DNA of 64,000 nucleotides from Sipunculus nudus (Eukaryota; Annelida; Sipuncula; Golfingiida; Sipunculidae), in the NCBI GenBank assembly GCA_026874595.1, contig CM049317.1, forward strand, positions 72,435,618 through 72,499,617, read 5' to 3'. A program made the translations under genes and the position numbers. This document shows, one piece after another, positions 26,601 to 37,110 of this stretch (its first letter is position 1; the number at the start of each line of letters is the position of its first letter). Under the pieces are notes generated by a model, which worked only from the letters and a program-made list of their open reading frames with translations, was not told the DNA's origin and searched no databases.

Positions 26601-29600
26601 ATAATTAATATTCTTTATCAGATAATGAATATATACTCAGTCTGTTATTGCAAATATTGAAGCCCCGCAAAACACTTTAAAAGTGAAAAATCATAAAATT
26701 ATAACAACACAATCAATTATGAATGCCTGTCAGCATGCTTTTATAATGTGTCACGTGAAATGTACATCTCCTCAGTCCTGTCCTTGTGCTGGATGTCCCT
26801 GTGAACCCACAATATGGTTTGATACCTATTTGTTCTGTCGACATCGCCCAAAATGTTTTAAAACTGTTTTTGTATGAAAGGGACATCAGGTCTCCCGCTA
26901 CCCATCATACTTTTTGAACTGTAGTTGGTAGTTAGGCAAATGTTTGTCAAGCTGTACTGTTTACTGTCACATCTCTCATTGAGAACAAAATTGTCAATCA
27001 GTCGCCATATTTATAGATATCATGTTGACTTAAGCAATATCTCAGCTGTGTGAAAATTCTGAAATCTGGACATGTTTCCTTGTGGTAATTCTTATTGATG
27101 AATTTTGTTAGCTCAGCTGATTATAAGTCATCTGAGCTATAGTCTTGGTTTATTGTCTGTCCTCCGTCCGTCTGTCCATCCGTCCTTCCGTCTGTCCGTC
27201 CGTCTGTCTGTAGATGTGGCAAGTTTTGAAACTGTAAGACCTAGGAATCCAAAATTCAGCATAATGTTAGATGTCCCCAAGATCTCTTACCAAGCCGCAA
27301 ACTGGGTCTTTGCGACTTTGTTCCTTTGAGAAATTAAGGAAAAACCTAAATTTTTTTATTAAAAACCTATTTTCACACTTCAGGTCCCACTAATATTAAA
27401 ACCACTCATCTGTTTTTCCTCATATTTGCCATAAATATTCCTCCATATAGTTCCTATGAACATGCCAGAAATAAGGTCTGTATTATATAATTTAAAAAAG
27501 TTATGGACTTAAACATAATGCATTTTGTAAAAAATCAGGAAAGATATTTGATCACTTAACACAAAACATGTTAAAACTAAGGACCTTTTTCCAGTAATAT
27601 AACTTTAATTAATCAAAATTAAATTGTATACCAAAAATTAGATTAAAATCTTTTAAAATTTTTATAATATTAGCAAAAATAAAAAATTGGTACCTTAAAT
27701 ATTGCCCAGCTTTGTCCACGGCACGTTTTTTTTTTCATATAAGTACGGTGGATTTAATTTTCACAACATCTGCACATAAGGATATTTTCTGTTAAAATCT
27801 GAAATTTGAAAATAAAGGCTGCAAAATTAGGCTAGTTATTGAATTTTTTTTAGGCTCTTTTTGTATTCCCTTACATTGTCAAGCAGTCCACTTTGGTCAC
27901 TGAAGGTCATTCAGTGCAGCTCTCTATGCTCCCCAGGCTGTTGGCATAATGTTATGCAATCCAATCACATGGGCAAGCCCTCTCTCCACTGAGTTGGGCT
28001 TGATCAGGCTGTCTGCTGTTAATACCATACCACAGGGAGCCTTTTTCTCCCCCCCCCCCCCCCCCCCCAACCCATTCTGTTGACAGACCTGTACTATGAA
28101 CTAGATGAATCTATTTCAGCAACGAGCAGTAACAACGGCGACCCCTTCCCCCACCCACCCTTTCAATACACAGGACTAATAAACAAGATGAATCATATAA
28201 TTTTAATGATAAATAAATTCTTTTTGATGAGACATGGACAATTTTGATTTTTTTAAAGAAAAAAATTTCAGGAGTTTAATCCTAATATTCATATGTGATA
28301 AAATATTAGGATCTAATGTAAGTGCTAATTGACAAGATTTAAGAAGATATAAATACTTTGTAGCATTTCATTCATATCTCTTAAAGTTGGTGGGGCCTAG
28401 GTGTGAATAACAATGTTAACTTAGTATTAAAATTAGGAATATTTGTCAAACTTTGTGGGATTAATTTTTGTCTCATATGGCCATATATTTAACTTTGAAA
28501 ACTTAATTACCTTCACACATTATTTGTTTATGAAATGTTACTTTTATATAACACCATAGGCCTATTTGTTCCCTTGGTGCATCACTTCATGGTTTAGCTC
28601 ATGTCCATTAATCTATAATTTACAGAGTTTCATTTTAGCAGGGCCATTTTCTCATAGCTTTTCTAATGATAATATACATGAAAAACCAAAAGAAATAAAA
28701 ATATTTTGCAGTTACTAATATTTTCCAAAATTCAGCTGAGCGATGTGACCCATGGGTCCCTTGTTTAATATAGCCAATCAGAATTTAACATTTGTTAGCA
28801 AAGATAGATTTGAAAATTTCAGACAAACAAACAGAAGATACTCCTTTTCTTATCAATATTCAGACAGTACCAGTTTAATTTTTATATACATTTAGACAGA
28901 CCCCTGAACCCTGTAACTATATCATCACCTCAGCTGACTCCCTGTGTATTCGTTATATATGACATCAGTTCTAAGATTGTTTGTACACACACATATGCAT
29001 ATCATCATTTGTGTTTCTGATTGACCTTGTAGGTACTTTAAGTGACACATCGTCTCCGATGTTAGATGTGTACAACTCCAGCGTGGTGTCTGTGATTCAC
29101 AACGTCAGTCTGGCACCCACAGTAGCAGCAGTGCTGGAGCCTCCCTGGAAGCCAAGGATACAAAGGGTGAGATGCTGTAACAGAACAGACAGACAGCCAC
29201 AGTAAAAGCAAGTCTGAAGACTCTTGTATTGCCTCGATTCCTATATATTCCTAAATTTCCCTATGAAAAAAATTGTCTCCACCATTTAAGCCTTTAACTG
29301 CCTATTATTTTTTTTCCACTGCACAATCATATTACTAGTATGACTGTAATATTGAATATTTAATGTTAGATAAACCTGCTATTATTGTAAACATTCAGTC
29401 TTTTGTAGAACTGTTCTTTTAAGTGTTGCAGTCATACAGTACTGCCGACCAAACCATTTATACAGACATTTAGATCCTGCTTCAAAAACTGATAATTGTG
29501 GTAAGTAACTGAGTAAAACATGATTTTGCTGTGAAATCTCCTATAAGCCCTATATTTAGTCCTCTAGTGCTCTCTAAGGAGTCTAATTGGAACCCTGCAG

Positions 29601-32600
29601 TCATAAAACTCGTTCCACACACTAGTGACACCTATTAGCAATGGCTGACACTGAGTGTGTGGGTTTAACAGCATTTTAATTCAGTTAATAAATTAATGTT
29701 TATTATAATATTATACTTAAGCTCATGTCCATTATTCTATAATTTACAGGGTTTAATTTTAGCAGGGCTTTTTCCTCTTAGCTTATCAAATGCTAAAATG
29801 AAAAATCAAAAGAAAAAAGTATATTTTGAATTTGCTAAATTTTTTCAACATTCAGCTGAGCATTATGACCCATTGGTCCCTTATTATATTTTGTTAAACA
29901 CGCCTAAAACTTATCTGTTTGTTGTAAATATAATGTTACGGAATCATCAGTAAACTACCTGTTTATTCCTAAAGTTTAAAACCATTTTGACCCTAAACTG
30001 TGTACTTACACAACAAATGACAATGAAATGGACCCTAACTAAGGTCTTCGTAGAAAATGAAGTAGAGAGTATCATGGAGTTTTAATGCAATACAAATGTT
30101 CTGCTGTACATCAGTATGGAGGGAGAGAATGTGAGATTTTAATATGATTTTTGCCTGTATCATGAGCTCACAAAAAGCTTCATTATTCTGTACACTAAGA
30201 GAATATTAATAATTTTATAAGTTTCTTGTTTCAGATAAATGGCGGGCTGGTGCTGGCTGCAGGTGTACAGATACTGCTGGGCGCTACAGGGCTGGCAGGC
30301 TTCTTAATGGCGTTTATAGGTCCACTGACTGTGGTTGCACTGGTAGGACTACTCGCTCTCTCCTTATTTGACAGCATCAGTCTTGCCATGGAGCAGCAGT
30401 GGGGAGTAGCTTTACTGTAAGTATACTCAGCTTGGTACTCACCAGTGAGTCACTAATATGATACTCAGTTTCAGGTCATCAGTTTTGTGCCAGGTTACAC
30501 ATTACTGCAACTGAGTAGCATGTTCATTATCTTTATTAGAGTACTGTAGCCATCAGCTGAAATTGAGTACCATATTCCTGACCTGTAACTGAGTAACAAA
30601 TCAGTGGCCTGTAACTTGAGTACCATATTTATTATCATAAATTGAGTACCATGTTTGTGACTTGTAACTTAGTTTTTATTTATGACCTGTACATGAGTTC
30701 CATATTTCCTGACCTGTAACTAAGTAAAATATCAGTGGCCTGTAACTTGAGTACCATTTTCATTATCAGTAATTGAGTACCACATTTGTGAGCTGTAACT
30801 AAGTATTTATTTATGACCTGTACATGAATTCCATATTTATGACCTGTCACTGAGGACGACATTCGTGGTCTGTAATTTGGCACCAAATCTTTTATATGTG
30901 ATAGAGTACTATATTTGTGACCTGCAACTAAGTACTGTTTTTGTACTGCATACAAACTATGCACGTGGTCAAAGTAAATCTGCGCTTGTTTAAGCCACCA
31001 ATGGAAAATTGCAGCAGAGGTCATATAACAGACCTAAAGCAGCGAGAAAGGACTGGCCTGCAACAATGAACTATGTTCTACATTTAGTTTAAGGTGTATT
31101 GCTCTCTTTAAACTGTTATTCTGTGACACAATGTTTCTAATTTTACAGCGTGGCCTTTGTGTTGATAGTACAGGCCTTACTTATGAAGGACATCAATGTT
31201 TGGATTCCTTGTTGGAGCCGAAAAAAGAAATTTTACATAAAAAAATTCCCAGTCTTCCGTCTGTTTGCAGTAAGTGGCTAAATCTTGTTTATTTGGAGTT
31301 TGATTCTTAGTTCATGAAGGTTAACCTGCACAAAGATATCTCACACTTCATACTTTTCTGTTGAAAATTAGAAATTCTTTGAATTTGCTATTAAGGCAGT
31401 CTGATTCTATCATATCTTGTATTAACACTTAGGGGTAGTCAATATTCACATCCCATATAGATGTTACATGAATAAAATCAAAGTACTGTAGCAATGTGGT
31501 GTTCTAATGAGTTATGCATACCACATTCAACATTTATAATTTAAATGTTTGCCTTTGCATATTGCATCTACTAATTACTTAATATTGCCTTAATCTGTAA
31601 TATATGTGTACTTGTTAATTCCATAATTAATCATCATTTAAAGTTTTATTTAGGCCATCAGTCATTTTTCAATTAAAATTTCAGAATTGGTATTGATCAT
31701 TTATTGACCACTGGTGTTTTTTTATAAGAGCCTGGTATGACTTTGTTTTTCAGAGTCTGATTGCATTAGGAATCGGTTGGTTGGTATGTTATATACTCAC
31801 AGTGTCCAATGTATTGCCACACGACCCAGGGGTAGTAGGTTACAAAGCCAGGACAGATGCCAAAATTGAAGTACTCAACAAAACGGCGTGGTTCTTTCTC
31901 CCTCACCCAGGTACGCCACCTATAAGTCATTGACCTAACCTTATTTAAACAAATCTCTGTCACTGAAAAAAGTAGACTTTGTGTAAAGATGAAAATCCCT
32001 GCTTCAATCACCACAAGAACATCAAAGGCAAAATCCTGAAATATTTATATTATAATCAGCAGAACCTCAGATATTAAGAAAAAATCATCTTTAAACTGTG
32101 TGTTACTTAACATATCTGAAATTATTGATCATTATCTGTTGTAAAGATTAGTCCATTCAATATAACAGTTTATCACTGGCTAGGTTAAGGTTCTGTTGTG
32201 TTCCTTGAGATTGGTGAAAACTCTGCATAATTATGTCACATGCATATTCATGTCTTTAACCACTTCTGTTCAGCTGCACTGTTCTGCCTCTACTTATTTT
32301 TTTCATAATTTTAGTTATCAATATTAGAAACAAGATTTTTTGTTGGGATATGGCATGAAAACACATCTAAGATATAACAAAGTTTTATTCCAAGCACCAC
32401 AACAGGGCTTAAAAAAAATAAGGGTAAGTCACACATGTTTGGCCAAACATATAATAAAAGAGGATATCTTATGTACACAAACTTCAAGAAACATAGGGGT
32501 TTAGGCTTAGATGTAGAGCCCAGGGGCCTTAAGTAATGGCGGATGAATAAACTGATGCTGCCTGTGGAGACCAGAGTAGGAGCACACTATGTTTGTTTGT

Positions 32601-35600
32601 TAGAATTCAGATTCACCTTATACTTGTTTCCTTTTGCAGGACAGTGGGGTCTGCCTACATTTGGTGTGGGTAGCTTTTTGGGTATGATGACAGCAGTATT
32701 AGCAGACATGGTGGAATCCATGGGAGTATATTATGCCACCGCCAGCGTGTGTGGTGTGTCCATCCCACCTAAACATGCCATCAACAGAGGAGTGGTCTCT
32801 GAGGGGATCTGTAACTGTGCTGGAGGTCTGATTGGATCAACGTGTGGTACCGGGAGCTTCAGCTCATCTGTTGGGTTTATTACTGTCACAGGGGTGAGTG
32901 CACTTGAAAAATGGGCAAAATAGCATGGAACAAAACAGTGAAAAACATAAGGCTACATGGCATGATTTTAAAGGACAAATAAGCACAGAAAAAATGTCAG
33001 TGGACAGAATTGCACAGGACAAATTGTCAGCTGATGAAATGGCATCGGACAAAAATGTGCTTATCTGAAATAGCTAGGACAAAAATGCGCTCATCTGAAA
33101 TGGCATCTGACAAAAATGTGCTCATCTGAAATGGCATAGGACAAAAATGTACTCAGCTGAAATGGATAGAACAAAAATGTGCTCAGCTGAAATTACACAG
33201 AAAATAATGTCCTCAGCTGATAAGACACAGGACAAAAATGTCCTCATCTGTAATGGCAAAGGACAAAAATGTCCTCAGCTGATATGGCATAGGACAAATA
33301 TGTCCTCAGCTTTGCATAGGACAAAAATGTCCTCAGCTGATATGGCATAGGACAAATATGTCCTCAGCTGTAATGGCATAGGACAAAAATGTCCTCAGCT
33401 GAAATTGCATAAGATAAAAATGTCTTTGCTGAAATGGCATAGGACAAAAGGTGAACAAAATTCCATAAGAAATGAAACTCATGGGCAAATGACACAAGAT
33501 AAAAAGTCAATTTCTGGACAAAATTGCACTGAATATACATGTATGTCTGAGCACAAAACATCCACAGACAAAATGATACAGGTCATCATGTCCACAAACA
33601 GATGGGATGGCCCAGTGCATACATCCTTGGACAAAATGGCACAGGAATTAAATTAATGGAAGAAAGTACATTCACATATCCTTTTTCACACATATACAGG
33701 AAGACCATTCATTGAACATACGTCTAAGTTAGATAAAATTTTCCAGTAAAACACAAGTTTGAGATCTAAAATGGAAAAATTTGGTTACAAGTAAAACCTG
33801 TTGGTGTCTCAAAGGTTTACCCTTTAACAAGCTGTATTGTGCGTCTCTTGTTGGCTTAATAAAAGAAAAGGAATCTAAAAGAATATACCAGACAGATGTA
33901 CGCAGATTTATACTTCCAAAAGGTTACTGATGCAAGATATTTATATACCACCAACCCAACTCACTTATAAGTAAATACTTCCTGTTTGATTAAGATTGTC
34001 AAAGAATAGCTGATTACACAATCACAATTGAATAACTGATTTTGATAACAATCAACTTTACAATACAGTCAAACCTCCCTTAGCCACCACCTGTTGAGCG
34101 ACCACCTTAAAATAATGACAGTTTCATCATGGTCCTGATTCTTTTTGTTTCTTTATATAAAACATTGCTTAGTTGACCACCTCAAAATGAGACCACTTTG
34201 TTGAGGTGCCATTGGTGGTTGTAATATCAAGGTTTTACAGTGTATGTCTATATATTTTCAGCTTGCCAGTAGAAACGTGTGGCTGGTTGCAGCACTGTTA
34301 CTGACGGTGGCTGGTGTTATTGGGAAGATTGGTGCAGCAATGTCATTGGTACCTGATCCAGTTATTGGAGGAATGACTCTTGTTTCCCTTGGCTGTCTGT
34401 TCTCGGTGGCATTTACGAATCTGCAGGCTGTGAACATGAAATCAGCCAGAAATATCATTGTACTTGGTGTTTCTGTTTTACTGGGACTGATACTGCCACA
34501 CTGGATGAGGAACCATCCTGATGCAATTAAAACTGGTGTGTATTAATGATTTGTTTCTATAACATATGATGACTTACTCAGACTTAGACTTTAATGATCC
34601 ACTACAGATTAATTTTAATGGAAAATGGATTACTAATGTAACAATACATAAAATAATTGATGCATTTGACCCAAGCATCAGTCAATAATTTCATTAATGG
34701 ATATGTTTCAGCTGTTATCTTTGTAGTGATTTTCATACCTATTTGATTGCAATAAGGATGTGGACAGATAAACAATACTGGTGATCCAGATTACCTCTAA
34801 AATATAATGGATTGTTCCATTTATGTTACCCTAACTGTCTGATAGATTACATCAGTTCTTTCTGAAGTAGCAGACAGATATACCAATTACCAACCAATTT
34901 GCAAAACTAAATAAAAAATGAAACATGATACCATAATAACAAGGTGATTTACGTACTAGGATATTAAAAACATGATAGGATAGCTCATGCGTAAGCTTTT
35001 AATGGGCATTGGGATTGAACAGAAAGTATAATGTTTAAAAAATCAATCACCAAAATGTGTTTTTCTGGTCATTAAGTCTTTGATGTAGAGTTTTTTCCAG
35101 GTATATTTTATACTACCCATGATTACATCTTTTTGTCAGCTTCAGTTTTTATACACGATCGAGTTAGCACTGTTATTAAACTGAGAAATCACCTTGTATT
35201 ATTCACCAGAATTTAGCCCGGTAATGGATGAGCAGATTTAAACATTGCTGGACCCATGAATGATTAAACTTAACATTACCTTTTTACATGATTCTCTGTA
35301 GATATACGTCTCTTAGCAGTCCACAGACCAACTAATTTGGTTAGTTTCTCAGATATTGCTGACATGTTGGACAATGTCAGAAGACCTTTTCCTAATAGTA
35401 AATTTAAGGGAAATTGAAGGTGAATATGATACATTTTCTCAGATCTCAGTGATATTTTTTCTGTTCCAGGTAATGAAACTGCAGATGCAACTTTCACTGT
35501 GTTATTGTCTAACTCCATGTTGGTGGGCGGGGTCCTGGCCTGCTTCATGGATAACGCTTTACCAGGTGTGATATACATACAAACGTGTTGACACCCCCCC

Positions 35601-36516
35601 CCTCCCCCCCTCCCCCCCAGAAAATGTAGCAAAATTAGTCAGTGATATTAAAAGATGGGTGTCTCACCCATACACACAAGCTCATAGATCAGAACTCATG
35701 TCTTAGTAATCATTTATATGAGTACATAATAGGGCCTACTTTAAGTGGTGACACCAGTCATACAGGAAACTGTGCTGCAATTTCCATCCATCCTGTTGCA
35801 ACCCTGTCTCTGTAAAGAGCTGATAATATAAATGTTAGGCTATGAGTGTGGAATTTAAACAAAAGAATACATGAGAAAGTACAAACCAGATGTAAGTCCA
35901 ATTGCTGTGATACCTGCCATCATTTCCCTTGCCTCTCAATACTTGGCAGTCAGTAAAATAACCCAATGGTTAAGAAATTCAACAAACATGTAGAGAGATT
36001 AACCAACGATAGAAATTTCTTGCCACATTGAGAATACCTATGTAATTTTCAGTTTTTCACTCTGACATGAAAATTTAATTTAAATCCAGACAGGTATTTG
36101 TTAGATTTTTGTGGTAAAAAATTAAAATTCATTGAAAATAGAGACATTCATGGCAAAAAAATTAATTATGCCATTTGAAGGTATTAATATTGAATTTATT
36201 TCATTTTTATACCACAGGTTCAAAAGAAGATCGTGGGCTGTTGCTGTTCCATTCACAGATCGGGCTGACCCGGTCCGAGTCTTCACAGCCTGATGATCTC
36301 TATGATATTCCTTTCATAAGCAATAAATTACGCAGTTGGCGCTTGTGCTGGTACATCCCTTGCTTGCCATCATATCGGCCAAGGTGGCGAGAATTCCGGG
36401 AAGTTCCCATGGAAGAAGCAAAAAGCACTGATAAAGGAGTTTCAACAGCCAATCAGGACACTGCAGAAAATCATGTGACTAATCATGTAACAAGTCACAT
36501 GAATGGGGAGGCATGA
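17486..36516 (+). CDS. SLC23A: SLC23 family (nucleobase/ascorbate) transporter, 11 coding exons
   Basis: The joined exons give a complete 650-aa protein, in the 600-650 aa range of animal SLC23 transporters. This family moves ascorbate or nucleobases across the plasma membrane, usually with sodium. Family landmarks appear in order: GLTFLLGAQ at residues 46-54, LNGIATAMQVALGVRLP around 93-109, GFLMAFIGPLTV in exon 5, KKFPVFRLFA at the end of exon 6, LPHDP and YKARTDA in exon 7, PGQWGLPT at 343-350, VESMGVYYA at 368-375, HAINRGVVSEGI around 389-399, LVPDPVIGGM in exon 9, and DNALPG at 547-552. An extracellular loop (exon 4) has two N-glycosylation sequons, N160 and N169. All ten introns are GT-AG and all phases agree. 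Two substrate-site motifs are unusual: the SSSPNxG-type signature reads SSSVG (418-422), and TM3 reads RLPVNVGMSF. The family is firm; the substrate is not. Confidence 0.93.
18290..18375 (-). repeat. tRNA-related SINE head in SLC23 intron 1
   Basis: On the - strand a tRNA-like segment carries an A-box-like tggtctaggggc and a B-box-like ggtcagtttgagtctc about 45 nt apart. That is the layout of a pol III tRNA-derived SINE promoter. It lies about 100 nt upstream of exon 2. Confidence 0.45.
18482..18639 (+). CDS. SLC23 coding exon 2 (aa 55-107)
   Basis: Acceptor gcattttcag, donor gtgagt, phase 2. Encodes the remainder of TM1 and TM2, ending in ALGV plus a split Arg codon; the VR-LP junction is typical of the family. 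Confidence 0.92.
18905..19130 (+). repeat. Degenerate tRNA-derived SINE-like segment
   Basis: Starts 'gagggagtgcacagggctc' and has a B-box-like gtgagtttgagtctc 40 nt later, followed by a unique body. A related piece begins near 23045 (ttgagcacaggactcgaagcc). Confidence 0.35.
19773..19873 (+). mobile_element. Short TA-flanked MITE
   Basis: Flanked by TA on both sides, with ends CAGTGAAACTTG and (reverse complement) CAGTGATACTG. This is the pattern of a Tc1/mariner-related MITE of about 100 bp. The body 'gtctgaaaggccacctgtctaataagacc' recurs near 39260. Confidence 0.5.
20937..21359 (+). mobile_element. TCGCGA-rich MITE, copy 2
   Basis: 423 bp flanked by TA. The right end ggcaaccacag is the reverse complement of ctgtggttgcc at the other copy's left end. 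Both arms carry repeated ttcgcga/tcgcgaa palindromes. TA flanks and CTGTGG... termini fit a mariner-type MITE. Confidence 0.65.
21618..22430 (+). repeat. Dispersed intronic repeat, copy 1
   Basis: Positions 21618-21994 match 34789-35148 in the same orientation at clearly high identity, for example 'catgataccataataac' and 'taggatattaaaaacatga'. A second homologous stretch at 22270-22410 matches 35735-35885. Confidence 0.7.
23215..23360 (+). repeat. GAGTCC(A/G)AGTC short tandem repeat
   Basis: Irregular repetition of gagtccgagt/gagtccaagt words, with related words again near 23620-23645 and 23675. Confidence 0.6.
24351..24414 (+). repeat. Perfect short tandem duplication
   Basis: A unit of about 34 bp containing 'ttgtctaagaccagtaata' occurs twice in immediate succession. 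Confidence 0.8.
25917..25960 (+). mobile_element. Isolated 3' end of Helentron-like element
   Basis: gatcagctgag followed by ggcccatgggtc and actttgtt matches the 3' terminus of the elements at 4849 and 27107. It ends about 20 nt before SLC23 exon 3, so it may contribute part of that exon's acceptor region. Confidence 0.5.
25980..26095 (+). CDS. SLC23 coding exon 3 (aa 107-146)
   Basis: Acceptor ttttgttgcag, donor gtgaga, phase 1. Encodes LPVNVGMSFSYLPP (TM3) and MWKCP at the start of the large extracellular loop. The 3' end of a Helentron-like repeat lies just upstream of the acceptor. Confidence 0.9.
27107..28766 (+). mobile_element. Helentron-like non-autonomous element, copy B
   Basis: Starts ttagctcagctgattataagtc with the same stem-loop as copy A and a CCGTCC/GTCTGTCC microsatellite (about 27160-27210). 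It ends ttcagctgagc, the palindrome gacccatgggtc and ccttgttt. Internal sequence (27338-27840) is recognisably homologous to 5060-5530. A C-run lies at 28049-28068. Confidence 0.6.
29033..29166 (+). CDS. SLC23 coding exon 4 (aa 146-190)
   Basis: Acceptor ccttgtag, donor gtgaga, phase 0. Encodes the extracellular loop with sequons NSS and NVS, ending WKPRIQR. The W-x-P-R-I/M-R pattern is family-typical ahead of TM4. Confidence 0.85.
29713..29885 (+). mobile_element. 3' fragment of Helentron-like element
   Basis: Matches the last ~170 bp of copy B, from 'agctcatgtccattattctataatttacag' through tcagctgagc to gacccattggtc. The 5' part is absent. Confidence 0.6.
30235..30416 (+). CDS. SLC23 coding exon 5 (aa 191-251)
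   Basis: Acceptor cttgtttcag, donor gtaagt, phase 2. Encodes INGGLVLAAGVQILLG and IGPLTVVALVGLL, the TM4-TM5 core. A tandem array begins within about 10 nt of the donor. Confidence 0.92.
30425..30960 (+). repeat. Tandem array with ~24-bp unit and ~131-bp higher-order period
   Basis: Words such as 'gacctgtaactgagtaccatatt' repeat throughout, and a longer block ('tcagtggcctgtaacttgag') recurs at 30601 and 30732. The array begins almost at the donor of SLC23 exon 5. Confidence 0.8.
31149..31269 (+). CDS. SLC23 coding exon 6 (aa 251-291)
   Basis: Acceptor aattttacag, donor gtaagt, phase 0. Encodes a TM helix and the basic cytoplasmic loop ending KKFPVFRLFA. Confidence 0.92.
31754..31910 (+). 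CDS. SLC23 coding exon 7 (aa 292-344)
   Basis: Acceptor gtttttcag, donor gtacgc, phase 1. Encodes a TM helix, then SNVLPHDP and YKARTDA, closing in AWFFLPHP before the QWG motif of the next exon. Confidence 0.93.
32640..32893 (+). CDS. SLC23 coding exon 8 (aa 344-428)
   Basis: Acceptor cttttgcag, donor gtgagt, phase 0. Encodes QWGLPT, the TM8 glutamate (E369 in VESMG) and HAINRG. Its TM10 signature region lacks the usual P/E/Q-N pair (SSSVG). A 31-bp minisatellite starts right after the donor. Confidence 0.93.
32905..33650 (+). repeat. 31-bp minisatellite
   Basis: About two dozen diverged copies of a 31-bp unit with the core ggacaaaaatgt and c(t/a)cagctgaaatggcata. It starts within ~15 nt of the donor of SLC23 exon 8. 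Copies are most regular at 33030-33400 and decay toward the 3' side. Confidence 0.9.
34066..34242 (+). mobile_element. TA-flanked MITE next to exon 9
   Basis: Ends CAGTCAAACCTCC and (reverse complement) CACTGTAAAACC, with TA on both sides, 177 bp. The pattern is that of Tc1/mariner-derived MITEs. The right end lies 19 nt from the start of SLC23 exon 9. Confidence 0.6.
34262..34535 (+). CDS. SLC23 coding exon 9 (aa 429-520)
   Basis: Acceptor tatattttcag, donor gtgtgt, phase 1. Encodes LASRNVW, IGKIGAAMSLVPDPVIGGM and the later TM helices, ending HPDAIKT. A TA-flanked MITE ends 19 nt before the exon. Confidence 0.93.
34789..35890 (+). repeat. Dispersed intronic repeat, copy 2, split around exon 10
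   Basis: 34789-35148 matches 21618-21994, and 35735-35885 matches 22270-22410, in the same order. The middle here contains SLC23 exon 10 and has no match in copy 1. Confidence 0.6.
35470..35565 (+). CDS. SLC23 coding exon 10 (aa 520-552)
   Basis: Acceptor tctgttccag, donor gtgtga, phase 1. Encodes the last TM region (SMLVGGVLACFMDNALP). A C-rich run follows about 27 nt after the donor. Confidence 0.92.
36218..36516 (+). CDS. SLC23 coding exon 11 (aa 552-650, stop)
   Basis: Acceptor ttttataccacag. Encodes the cytoplasmic C-terminus beginning GSKEDRGLL, matching the G-(S/T)-x-E-E-R-G-L pattern that follows DNxxPG in SLC23 proteins, and ends with TGA. The last ~50 residues are low-complexity and have no recognised motif. 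Confidence 0.92.
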
Positions 36517-37110
36517 TCAGGGCATTTAGCATATGGACCCATGGTGAATGCATGTTTGGGTGATTTTGATAGTGAATGGTTCTTGCAGCTATATTTATAT
36601 TGAACAAATATTACTTATATACCTGCCAAATTGTGTACTAAAACTCAAGTGAAATATTCACCAAAGTCAGTATTCTTAAAATGTGTGTATGTTTGCCACC
36701 CAATGAAGTGTCATTATTCCATTTTCTGCAGACTTATCTTATGTTAATGATGCACAAACTGCTCAGGACATTTTATACTGTATTCATATCTTTTTGTAGC
36801 AGACTGAGATTTCTTATAGTACATGGTCTCTGTTTTATTAAGTCTGTAGCAATATATTTTCTCAGCTTTTGTTTCATTTTATTTTTGGAGTAAAATTCTA
36901 TTTCTTTGGGTTGATGGTCTCTGTTGTATTTATGTCTTTATCAACATTTTCTTTCGACTTACATGAATTTTGTCTCTTAATATTGTTTCCAGTGGTCTTC
37001 ATTATCTATAGTTGTGAATTATTTGTTTTCTACCTTAGTATTTATTTAATTTAAAGAGTAGATGACATTAATTCCTGTTGTATTATTTAATAAACATGCA
37101 ATATTGACAC
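36517..37110 (+). other. SLC23 3' UTR with candidate poly(A) signal
   Basis: AT-rich, with no further coding frame. The AATAAA at 37089-37094 is the first canonical signal after the stop and gives a 3' UTR of about 590 nt. Later AATAAA matches exist, so the end is uncertain. Confidence 0.45.

Noticed and set aside
33147-33656. CRISPR-like regular 31-bp repeats
   Set aside because: There are no distinct spacers, only diverging copies of one contiguous unit, inside an intron of an animal gene. It is a minisatellite.
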